From: Planctomycetaceae bacterium
Lineage (GTDB): Bacteria; Planctomycetota; Planctomycetia; Gemmatales; Gemmataceae
Length of the DNA stretch: 64,000 nucleotides
Assembly (NCBI GenBank): GCA_013823135.1
Contig: PNLP01000020.1
Span: forward strand, 48,861-112,860
Reading direction: 5' to 3'
The notes under the pieces: generated by a model
Databases searched by the model: none
The model's input: only the letters and a program-made list of their open reading frames with translations
What the model was told of the DNA's origin: nothing
Made by a program: the position numbers and the translations under genes
Shown: piece by piece, positions 30,433 through 37,518 of the stretch
Position numbering within the stretch: position 1 is the first letter of the stretch
Layout: each line of letters starts with the position of its first letter

Positions 30433-31965
30433 TTACTTCTCACGCCGTGCAGGCAGCGGGTACTCCAGAATTTCCTGCAACAGTTCCAGCTTACTCGGGC
30501 GAGCGAGCAGCGGTACCAAGTTCGGCAGAGCGTAGTAGTCCCCGCTGAACTGGTACGCGTCCGTGACGATACCTGCCGCCTTGCACTCGTCTTCGAGTTG
30601 CGTGGTTGCCCCCGTAACCTTGACGAAGCACACGGCCGGGTCGGCCTTCATCTCGGCCCGGTACTTCAGCAGCGTTGGCACGAACTTGGGGTCCGCGTTC
30701 TCGCCCTCATCAGTGACGATGACCAACTGCTCGACGTACTGCTTCTTCCGCCGCAGTTGCTCGACGCCGACACCAACCGAGGTGTTACCCCCGGCGGTGA
30801 TCCCCGTGAGAGCCTTCTCCCACGAAGCGAGATCCGCGCCAGCCGCTTCGACGGGGTACGCGATCGAATCGAAGGCGTACACGAACAAATCCTTGTCCGC
30901 GACGGCCGCGAGCAGCGACCCCAGCCGCTTGCCAATCTCAATGGCTTGCGACATCGAGCCCGACTTGTCGATCAGGAGTGCCGTCGGCCGTGCGATTCGC
31001 CCGCGTGCCTTCACCTGCGTGTCGGCAATCGCGTCGAGTTTCGTCTTCACTTCCGAGGGCAGTGCCACTGCGTCGCGGGCTGTTTCGGCCTTGAACGCGC
31101 TGACCCGCGTTGCCGTCTTGGCGGTCTCCAGCTTCGCCTCGATCATCGCCTTCACATCCTCAACCTCAAACGCGCCGCGCTTCCGCAGCATGTCCAGGTT
31201 GTTGATGATCTCCTGCGGCGACATCCGCCCGACAAGCGCCTTCAGCACGGCTGGCGTAACCTGCTTCACGAGCCCGATGGCGACGCGGAACGGCACGTCG
31301 TGTTCGATCAACAACTTGGCCTGGAGGTCAGGGTCATCGGTGCCGGCGAGTGCCTTCAAACCGGCGAGCTTCGACCCCTCGGGCGGACGTTCGTCGAACA
31401 ACACAGCCTGAGCACGCGGCCCCGGCTTGACGTGGAGCAGGGCGTACAGCCGCTTCAGCGTCTTGCGAGCTTGGAGTGCGGTCGCGTCGAACCACTTGTC
31501 GTCGGCTTCCCGCTCGCGCAGGTACCGCGTGACCTCGGTCTTCACCGACCGCGGAACGTTCCGCCCGATTCCCTCGGTGGCGGTGACTTTGACTCGTTCG
31601 GCCTTCGCTCCCTTCACGTTCTTATCGGCCTCGACCTTTACCATCACCTCGTCGGTAACCCCGTGAATGAAATCGATGACACGCCCGACCTGATACGGCG
31701 GCAGTTCGCGCAGCATGGCGAGCCCGACATCGCGGTGGCCGGGGAAATCGCTCGTCGCCAGCGTGACGACGAACATCTCCTTGTGGTCGCGCACGTCGCC
31801 GTGGTCGGCGTACCATGCCGCGAGCCGGACGTAGAAGCGTGGGTCGGACTTCACGAGTTCGGCGTGCAGCGGGTGAACGAGCCCGAGCTTCCGGTGTGGG
31901 CACGTGAGCAGCGAGTTGAGCATCCCCAACCGCAAATCTGCCTCCGGGCTCTTCGTGAGAGTCAT
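30433..31965 (-). CDS. rsr: Ro60 ortholog Rsr (TROVE and vWA domains)
   Basis: 510 residues. The start ATG at 31965 has AAGGAGG seven bases upstream, better than the TTG at 31971. The N-terminal ~320 residues are helical, in the HEAT-like pattern of TROVE domains (FVVTLATSDFPGHRDVGLAMLREL, ITPAVLKALVGRMSPQEIINNL-like helices). The C-terminal vWA domain has a complete MIDAS: LIDKSGSMS (Asp333, Ser335, Ser337), Thr395 in GGNTS and Asp419 in VTDEGEN. Ro60 proteins form a ring that binds misfolded RNA in the centre and Y RNA on the outside; in Deinococcus Rsr works with PNPase. Two Y-RNA-like genes lie directly upstream on the same strand. Confidence 0.93.
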   Translation of the reverse strand: MTLTKSPEADLRLGMLNSLLTCPHRKLGLVHPLHAELVKSDPRFYVRLAAWYADHGDVRDHKEMFVVTLATSDFPGHRDVGLAMLRELPPYQVGRVIDFIHGVTDEVMVKVEADKNVKGAKAERVKVTATEGIGRNVPRSVKTEVTRYLREREADDKWFDATALQARKTLKRLYALLHVKPGPRAQAVLFDERPPEGSKLAGLKALAGTDDPDLQAKLLIEHDVPFRVAIGLVKQVTPAVLKALVGRMSPQEIINNLDMLRKRGAFEVEDVKAMIEAKLETAKTATRVSAFKAETARDAVALPSEVKTKLDAIADTQVKARGRIARPTALLIDKSGSMSQAIEIGKRLGSLLAAVADKDLFVYAFDSIAYPVEAAGADLASWEKALTGITAGGNTSVGVGVEQLRRKKQYVEQLVIVTDEGENADPKFVPTLLKYRAEMKADPAVCFVKVTGATTQLEDECKAAGIVTDAYQFSGDYYALPNLVPLLARPSKLELLQEILEYPLPARREK

Positions 31966-31997
31966 GACCAAACCTCCTTACAGTCGCGAACTACCAA

Positions 31998-32022
31998 TGA
32001 AAACGGCCGCAAGTGCGGCCGT
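31998..32022 (-). terminator. Intrinsic terminator between the Y RNA genes and rsr
   Basis: On the leftward strand ACGGCCGC (32022-32015) pairs with GCGGCCGT (32010-32003) around ACTT, followed by TTTTC. It lies just after the 3' end of the second Y-RNA-like element and about 33 bp before the rsr start. It should end the RNA transcript and leave rsr to read-through or its own promoter. Confidence 0.85.
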
Positions 32023-32033
32023 GAAAGTCGAAA

Positions 32034-32224
32034 GAAACCCGTACAAGTTCCGCCGGCGTGTCCTCTCGCGAGGACACTTGTCCCCTTTCGGGGAGGTGCC
32101 TTAGACCACTCGGCCACTCCGCCGGTTGAAAGGCGGAGGTGGGATTCGAACCCACGGATCGGTTACCCGATCACCGGTTTTGGAGACCGGAAAGTGTGTA
32201 CGCCGTTGATGTCGGATACGGGTT
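32034..32224 (-). ncRNA. Candidate Y RNA (YrlA type) with near-complete class II tRNA mimic
   Basis: Read on the leftward strand from 32224. The ends pair over 8 bp (AACCCGTA 32224-32217 with TACGGGTT 32043-32036). Just inside lie UCCGA (32216-32212) and ACUUG (32048-32044), the bases that flank the Ro-binding stem in vertebrate Y RNAs. The inside holds tRNA arms in permuted order: anticodon-like arm CCGGU-CUCCAAA-ACCGG (32190-32174); variable arm GAUCGG-GUAA-CCGAUC (32172-32157); T-arm GUGGG-UUCGAAU-CCCAC (32155-32139); 3' acceptor CUCCGCC (32138-32132); 8-base loop; 5' acceptor GGCGGAG (32123-32117); UG; D-arm GCC...GGC (32114-32098). Two GNRA-capped hairpins follow. No normal tRNA can form, because the 5' half lies after the 3' half. 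Confidence 0.78.
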
Positions 32225-32241
32225 GGCTTCAGTGTTCGATT

Positions 32242-32390
32242 AAAGGCCGTACAAGTTCGGGAAGCGGTTGAACTTTTTTCGTTGCTCTACCGTTGAGCTA
32301 ACCCACTCTCTTGCGAGCGTGGGTTCAGGAGTTGAACCTGAAACCTACGAAGTAACATGGTTTGTACGCTTCCGCCGTGGGGTACGGTCA
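32242..32390 (-). ncRNA. Candidate Y RNA (YrlA type) with class I tRNA mimic
   Basis: Leftward strand, about 149 nt. Ends pair as CCGUA (32387-32383) with UACGG (32251-32247), with ACUUG (32256-32252) directly before the 3' strand. An upper stem GGAAGCG (32373-32367) pairs with CGCUUCC (32266-32260). Inside, in order: an arm AAACC/GGUUU with a 13-base loop (32363-32341); T-arm UCAGG-UUCAACU-CCUGA (32341-32325; its first base is also claimed by the preceding arm); acceptor strands ACCCAC (32324-32319) and GUGGGU (32306-32301), joined by a CUC-GCAA-GAG cap; UA; D-arm GCUC-AACGGUA-GAGC (32298-32284). The order is that of a circularly permuted tRNA, as in bacterial Y RNAs. The 5' motif CCCCA departs from UCCGA. 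Confidence 0.72.
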
Positions 32391-32444
32391 GTACAGATAT
32401 GACCCAGCGATCGGCCACCGGGTTCGCGAAGGGCTGCGATTTTC

Positions 32445-33263
32445 TCAACTCAGGCTCGACACCTCGACGGTGCCGACCTTGAAGGATTCCAGTCGGTTGA
32501 CGCCGAACGCAGTGGTGAGTGCCACGTCTGCGGCATCACGTCCGTGAGCCAGCAAGATCCGACCTGTTCGCGGTGTGTTGTGCCGGGCATCGGCCGCGTA
32601 CCAATGACCGCCAAGATACACTTCAAACCACGCGCTGAAATCCATCGGGGCCGGATCGGGCCGCACACCGATGTCGCCCAGATATCCCGTGCAATACCGA
32701 GACGGGACGTTCAAGCAACGCAACAATGTGATCGCCAGATGGGTGAAATCTCGGCAGACGCCGACTCGCTCGCGGTAAACCTCGAGCGCGCTTCTGTTCG
32801 CACGGGCCAGCATGTAGTCGAAACGGACGTGATTGTGGACGAAGTTACACACGGCGTGGACCAGTGGCCATCCAGCCGCGTGGTGCCCGAACTTGCCCCA
32901 CGCCCATTCCTTCAACTCGCTGTCTACCTCGCAGTATCGACTTGGTAAGAGAAAGAGGATGGCATCGTTCGGCAATTCCTGCACAGGATGGTGATGGACT
33001 CCCCACGGCTGAGGGTCTGGATGCCCATGGTCTTCCACGATGGCGGAATTGCGGAGCGTTAAGCGGCCCGCGGGAACGAAGGCTCGACCACAACGATTCC
33101 CGTAGACATCGTTGAACTCCGAAACCGGGATCGCCGGTTCCACCTGGAATTGCTCGTGAACCCTCACCGACGGCCAGACTGATGGATGCAAATAAAGCAT
33201 CCAGATGACTGCGGCGGGGTTAGGGAAGCTGAGTCCGATTTCACACTCGACTTTGATCAGCAT
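32445..33263 (-). CDS. Transglutaminase-like protein
   Basis: 272 residues from the ATG at 33263 (GAGGT a few bases upstream); a longer frame reaches 33284. A beta-rich N-terminal region (about 1-130) is followed by the transglutaminase core: RERVGVCRDFTHLAITLLR with the catalytic Cys, and MDFSAWFEVYLGGHWYAADARHN, where Ser replaces the usual His before AW and the ADARHN Asp/His are kept. The same DFSAWFEVYL form occurs in a known bacterial subfamily, so it is not clearly inactive. Cytoplasmic, no signal peptide. It lies upstream of the Y RNAs, same strand, 55 bp away; any functional link is unproven. Confidence 0.82.
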   Translation of the reverse strand: MLIKVECEIGLSFPNPAAVIWMLYLHPSVWPSVRVHEQFQVEPAIPVSEFNDVYGNRCGRAFVPAGRLTLRNSAIVEDHGHPDPQPWGVHHHPVQELPNDAILFLLPSRYCEVDSELKEWAWGKFGHHAAGWPLVHAVCNFVHNHVRFDYMLARANRSALEVYRERVGVCRDFTHLAITLLRCLNVPSRYCTGYLGDIGVRPDPAPMDFSAWFEVYLGGHWYAADARHNTPRTGRILLAHGRDAADVALTTAFGVNRLESFKVGTVEVSSLS

Positions 33264-33308
33264 TGTAACCTCAGTAAACGTCACACCCTCGGAGACCCGA
33301 TCGCGAGA

Positions 33309-33713
33309 TCACACGGCGATGACAGGCACAATGGCCGCTGGTGGGTCGTAAGTTTCCTTCACGAGTTGGAGGACGAAAGTCCCCTTCTTCAGTTCTTGCA
33401 TCTCGACCAGTTTCGAGTTGGCTGCCGCTCGGTCCGCGTAGTCAAACATCGCCACGCGTTTCAACCCACCGTCGCAGACCGCCCACCGAGCGATCATGCG
33501 GGGCGGCACCTTCGCCTTCCGCGTCCGAACGCGAGGCTTCGCTGCGGCCTTTTCCTTGGCGGGCTTGTCCGTGGCGGTCTTTCGAGTGCGTGTCTTCTTG
33601 ATCTTCACTTCCGGAGTGGGGGACTCTTCTGGTTCTTCAGTTTCCTGTTCCACTTCTTCAGCGCGGTCGTTTCGTGCTCGCAGCGCGCGGTGGTTGAGCG
33701 TTCGCGAAGCCAT
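33309..33713 (-). CDS. Small basic protein of unknown function
   Basis: 134 residues from the ATG at 33713 (MASRTLNHRALRARND). The N-terminal half is disordered and highly charged (acidic run EEVEQETEEPEE, then Lys/Arg-rich TRTRKTATDKPAKEKAAAK), like histone-tail or nucleoid-type sequences. The C-terminal ~60 residues look folded (RMIARWAVCDGGLKRVAMF, then VLQLVKETYDPP). No family recognised. It may be co-transcribed with the transglutaminase-like gene 45 bp downstream. Confidence 0.65.
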   Translation of the reverse strand: MASRTLNHRALRARNDRAEEVEQETEEPEESPTPEVKIKKTRTRKTATDKPAKEKAAAKPRVRTRKAKVPPRMIARWAVCDGGLKRVAMFDYADRAAANSKLVEMQELKKGTFVLQLVKETYDPPAAIVPVIAV

Positions 33714-34132
33714 GGGAGATTCCGTGGTGTGAAGGGAACACGGAGAGATGTTTTGGGCGGAGCCGGAGGGCAACATCTCAGCGTTGGCGGGGTGAGGGAC
33801 GCCCGCTCTGCACGCTTGATGTCACCCACGTCCAGAAGGAGAGTTGGATAACGCGGGAAGCACCAGGAATGTAGAACAAATTTATACTATCAAATGGGCG
33901 ACTTGTCGTCCAGTCTTGTTGCCTTGATCACACAATGAGATGAACAGGGTGTGGCAAAACTTTCTGGTAGTTGAGTTACGTTTGGGGACTTCGCGTTGTG
34001 GTTGTTGACCAGACCAGGGTATCTGAAGCCGAAGAGTGAACGACAAACTGCGGTGTGACGATGCCTGCGATGTGCGGGATCGGAAATCCGTGTGCGAGTC
34101 CGGCATACTCAAGTCACTCACAGGCCGACAAG
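33714..34132. other. Intergenic region, no gene seen
   Basis: 419 bp between two leftward genes. The part near 33860-33960 is more AT-rich than the surroundings and may hold the promoter of the small basic protein. ORFs here lack coding character. Confidence 0.4.
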
Positions 34133-34912
34133 TCAGGAGGTCGAAGGGAGAATCTGGTTCGAGATTCCTCGTCGACCCCAGGCAATCAGGCACACCTGAC
34201 CCAGCCCGCACCACAGCCAGAAGAGCGTATTCGCGACTGCGGCAGCGTAGACCCGGACGACGATCTTGTCCCGATACTCGGCTGTCCGCTGGCGGACGAC
34301 TGCGATTTCCCGGCGTGCATCGGCGAGACCCTCGGCGAGCAGCTCGGAACCGGCGACTGCCTCCCTCGCCAGATTCACAAGTTTGCGAGTCCACTGGACC
34401 GCCGCTGCCGATTTTACGGCATCGACTTTGCTTTGAGGGTACTCTAGAGCTTCGGCAGCGCGATCGATCGCACCTGCTGCGTGCCGGACACGGAGGGTTG
34501 CCTCAGGATCGTCGATGAGTTGATCCACGATGTCGGCTCCGGCCCGGAGGCCCCCGGCCACAGAACTAAGCGAATCCGCAGTCGCGTCCAGCCTGTCGAG
34601 AGCCGGAACCAGCCGGCTAAAGAGACGATCGATCTCCGCCCGAACTCGCGGCAGTTCCGGGTTCTCAGAGATGATGGCCTCCGCACCTCCGCGGATCTCG
34701 TTAATTTCCGCGCGAACCGTGCTCACTCGCGATTCAACACGGGCCAATCGCAGGTCAGTCTCGAATAGACCGTTGTCCAAACGGGCAGCGATGCGGTCAA
34801 TTCGATCGACGGTTCTTGCCGCGGTCCACCAGCCAAGCCCGATTGCCGCGGCGCACAGCATCACGCTGACTGCCCCAAGTACAACAGCACCGACACCGAG
34901 AATTTTTCGCAT
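34133..34912 (-). CDS. Membrane-anchored coiled-coil protein of unknown function
   Basis: 259 residues from the ATG at 34912 (MRKILGVGAVVLGAVSVML). One N-terminal membrane helix (about 4-30) and one near the C-terminus (about 223-245) bracket a long heptad-rich segment such as RIDRIAARLDNGLFETDLRLARVESRV, with Asp/Arg/Leu periodicity. The layout resembles periplasmic coiled-coil proteins with both ends in the membrane. No enzyme motif. Monocistronic by spacing. Confidence 0.7.
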   Translation of the reverse strand: MRKILGVGAVVLGAVSVMLCAAAIGLGWWTAARTVDRIDRIAARLDNGLFETDLRLARVESRVSTVRAEINEIRGGAEAIISENPELPRVRAEIDRLFSRLVPALDRLDATADSLSSVAGGLRAGADIVDQLIDDPEATLRVRHAAGAIDRAAEALEYPQSKVDAVKSAAAVQWTRKLVNLAREAVAGSELLAEGLADARREIAVVRQRTAEYRDKIVVRVYAAAVANTLFWLWCGLGQVCLIAWGRRGISNQILPSTS

Positions 34913-35139
34913 GAGTCCACCCGGAAACAAACCACTGGAGCCTCATCGACAGGCTCTGGTTGTACCAGAGCCACGGCGTTCTACTATGCAAATGCGTTGT
35001 GTATCATTCAAAGCGGTACGGGTCGGTGACACAAGCCCCATAGCATCACGTAGGGCACTCTTCCGGGTGTTGCTAGAATCTCGTGGGTGGTTGCATTCAG
35101 CGACCATTTCCCACAGCGTGGGAAAGAAGGAGCGGCACG

Positions 35140-35817
35140 ATGGCAGAGAGTTCAACGGGGATTGGTGCGGCAGAACCTCGCCGGGTTCCGACACCCCCCC
35201 GGGTCGTCGCCGTCAGCGGGATGATCTTCTCGGCGCTTTTTACCGCCACCTTGGTTCTGCTACGGATCGCCGTCCCTACGGACCCGGCCGATTCTGGCGA
35301 CTGGCTTGCCGACCCGGACCTCCGGAACTCGGTTCGCACCGCGCTGAGCTTGGTTCCGTTCACCGGGATCGCGTTCTTGTGGTACATGGGGGTGTTGCGG
35401 AACCGCATTGGCGAACTCGAAGACCGGTTCTTCGCGACAGTGTTCCTGGGTAGCGGACTACTGTTCGTCGCAATGCTGTTCACCGGCACCGCCGTGACCC
35501 AAGGGTTGCTCGATACCTTCGTCACCGATGCCCGCCTTCCTGCTCAGAGCGAAACGTATGCTGTCGGCCGCCGAACGGTGTACGCGCTGATGACCACCTT
35601 CGGGCTGAAGATGGCCGCGGTGTTTATGTTCGTCACGTCGATGATTGGATTCCGCACCGGAGCCCTCTCGCGCTGGGTCACGCTCGTCGGTTTCTCCTTC
35701 GCCCTGGTGTTTCTTCTGGCCGCTGCCAGTTTTCCCTGGCTCGCACTGCTGTTCCCGTGCTGGGTCATGCTGGTGAGTACGTGGATCCTCATCGTGGACG
35801 TTCGACAGGGACTTTGA
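35140..35817 (+). CDS. Polytopic membrane protein of unknown function
   Basis: 225 residues from the ATG at 35140, preceded by AAGGAG at seven bases. About six membrane helices: SGMIFSALFTATLVLLRIAV, ALSLVPFTGIAFLWYMGVL, FLGSGLLFVAMLFTGTA, LKMAAVFMFVTSMIG, WVTLVGFSFALVFLL and LLFPCWVMLVSTWILIV. The third gap has GELEDRFFATVFLGSG. No recognised family. Nothing in the context suggests a role. Confidence 0.7.
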   Translation: MAESSTGIGAAEPRRVPTPPRVVAVSGMIFSALFTATLVLLRIAVPTDPADSGDWLADPDLRNSVRTALSLVPFTGIAFLWYMGVLRNRIGELEDRFFATVFLGSGLLFVAMLFTGTAVTQGLLDTFVTDARLPAQSETYAVGRRTVYALMTTFGLKMAAVFMFVTSMIGFRTGALSRWVTLVGFSFALVFLLAAASFPWLALLFPCWVMLVSTWILIVDVRQGL

Positions 35818-36132
35818 AGGCACAGTCGGGACACTCAACACCTGGGCATCGGCTCCGATTTCACCTGGTGGGTTAACATCTCAACGTGGCACCTGCGGAG
35901 AGTTCTTCTGCGGCCATGGTCTTGGCGAGTAATCACTGGCCCGGCCCCTTGGTCGAGCTCATCGCAGAGCATTCACATGCCAAGGTCACCATTGAGATAG
36001 CTGCGAGTGAGGACGATACTCAGCCGTCTCGCTCTTGCCTAACGCACAACCACCATGAAATATCCGGGCTAGAATGAGGCCGGCATTGGTTGCCTTACAT
36101 CCCTTCGACCCCGAGATGACAGGAACCCCCCG
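35818..36132 (+). other. Intergenic region upstream of the methyltransferase gene
   Basis: 315 bp. A 63-codon ORF (35886-36077) lacks coding character. It should carry the methyltransferase promoter; no clear boxes were recognised. Confidence 0.4.
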
Positions 36133-37146
36133 ATGACGCCGACCGGTCCATCTCCCGCGTTGTTATTTGATACGCTTAATGCCTTCCAACGCACCGAGGC
36201 GCTGCGGGCGGCGATCGAACTCGACCTGTTCACGCTTCTGGCGGCTGGAGTCTCGACCCCGGAGCAACTCGCCAGTGCATGCAAGGCATCTCCGCGAGGG
36301 GTTCGCATCCTGGCCGACTACCTGACGATTCTCGGGTTCCTCCGCAAGCAAGGAGACCAGTATGCCCTCACGCAAGATTCCGCGGTCTTCCTGAACCGAC
36401 AGTCGCCCGCTTATGTTGGCGGTGTGCTGGAGTTCATGTTGACGCCCCAGTTACGAGAGTGCTTCGAGAATCTGACTGCTGCGGTACGCAAGGGCGGCAC
36501 AGCCACGTCGGCCGAGGGGACGGTTTCGCACGACAACCCGATCTGGGTCGCGTTCGCACGGGCCATGGGGCCGATGATGCAACTCCCCGCGAAACTCCTG
36601 GTCAATCTGGTGGGAGGTGATGCCCAGCAACCGTTGCGGGTTCTTGATGTCGCTGCGGGGCACGGCCTGTTTGGCCTTGCGATCGCGGAGCATTATCCCG
36701 AAGCCCGGATCACTGCGCTGGACTGGCCCAACGTGCTTGCAGTGGCAACCGAGAACGCCCAGCGGGCCGGTGTTGCCGAACGGTACGCTCTGCTTCCGGG
36801 CAGTGCATTCGAGGTGGACTGGGGCGGACCCTACGATGTGGTGCTACTCACGAACATTCTTCACCACTTCGATCTCCCGACTTGCCGTCAATTGGCCGCG
36901 AAGGCCCATGCCGCGCTCGCCCCGGGTGGGCGTGCGATCACGCTGGAGTTCATCCCGGAGTCCGACCGTGTCAGCCCACCTCCCACGGCCTCGTTTGCGT
37001 TGACCATGCTCGCGACCACGGCCCACGGCGATGCGTACACCTTCGCGGAGTACGACCAGATCTTCCGGCAGGCAGGGTTCAGCCGTAACGAGTTCCACGC
37101 ACTCCCGCCGACAACCCAACAGGCGGTTGTGTCGTACCGGTCCTGA
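36133..37146 (+). CDS. SAM-dependent methyltransferase (O-methyltransferase-2-like)
   Basis: 337 residues. An N-terminal winged-helix dimerisation domain (ALRAAIELDLFTLLAAG, SPRGVRILADYLTILGFL) precedes a class I Rossmann domain with the SAM motif RVLDVAAGHGLFGLAIAEHYP (about 176-196), acidic ALDWPNVLAVA and the post-motif VLLTNILHHFD. This layout matches hydroxyneurosporene- or caffeate-type O-methyltransferases. The acceptor is unknown. The start lies just after a run of C residues, with no Shine-Dalgarno sequence. Confidence 0.87.
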   Translation: MTPTGPSPALLFDTLNAFQRTEALRAAIELDLFTLLAAGVSTPEQLASACKASPRGVRILADYLTILGFLRKQGDQYALTQDSAVFLNRQSPAYVGGVLEFMLTPQLRECFENLTAAVRKGGTATSAEGTVSHDNPIWVAFARAMGPMMQLPAKLLVNLVGGDAQQPLRVLDVAAGHGLFGLAIAEHYPEARITALDWPNVLAVATENAQRAGVAERYALLPGSAFEVDWGGPYDVVLLTNILHHFDLPTCRQLAAKAHAALAPGGRAITLEFIPESDRVSPPPTASFALTMLATTAHGDAYTFAEYDQIFRQAGFSRNEFHALPPTTQQAVVSYRS

Positions 37147-37211
37147 TATATTTCCCATCGGAGCCTCGACTGGATGGGATTGGGAATGCGTAAAGGAAGC
37201 GATGACACGCA

Positions 37212-37399
37212 GATGAAGAGGATGAAAGACAGGATCAGAGAAGAGACTTAACCACAGAGCCACAGCGAGCACAGAGAGACAACCCAACACCGAGACAATG
37301 CAGGGTTTTGAACACAACTCTTCTCTCGGCTTTTCTGTCTTGTCTCTGTGCTCTCTGTGACTCTGTGGTTAATCCGGGTTTTGCTTGATCCTCTTCATC
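37212..37399. repeat. Large imperfect inverted repeat with CCACAGAG arms
   Basis: The inner arms 37248-37282 and 37340-37372 are reverse complements with a few changes (TTAACCACAGAG...AGCACAGAGAGACAA). Outer arms GATGAAGAGGAT (37212-37223) and its complement (37388-37399) pair exactly. The CCACAGAG-type purine-rich element is scattered in many bacterial genomes. It fills the 370-bp gap between the methyltransferase and permease genes. Confidence 0.75.
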
Positions 37400-37518
37400 C
37401 GGGTGTACCCCGCGAGATCTGCGTGCCATTGCTTGGGTTTACAGCTACCAAATGCCACACCCAGTCGAGCAGCGGTCCTGACTTCGCCCCCAAAAATCGG
37501 CACACGCAAGGTCACCCG

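Noticed and set aside
30391..32271. 626-codon rightward ORF over rsr and the Y RNAs
   Set aside because: Antisense shadow of the rsr gene; composition is Arg/Leu/His-rich with no recognisable domain.
32034..32345. Two conventional tRNA genes suggested by GGTTCGAATCC and GCTCAACGGTAGAGC motifs
   Set aside because: In each case the T-arm and 3' acceptor strand lie before the 5' acceptor strand and D-arm on the same strand, so no linear tRNA can form. The flanking end-pairing and neighbouring rsr fit Y RNAs.
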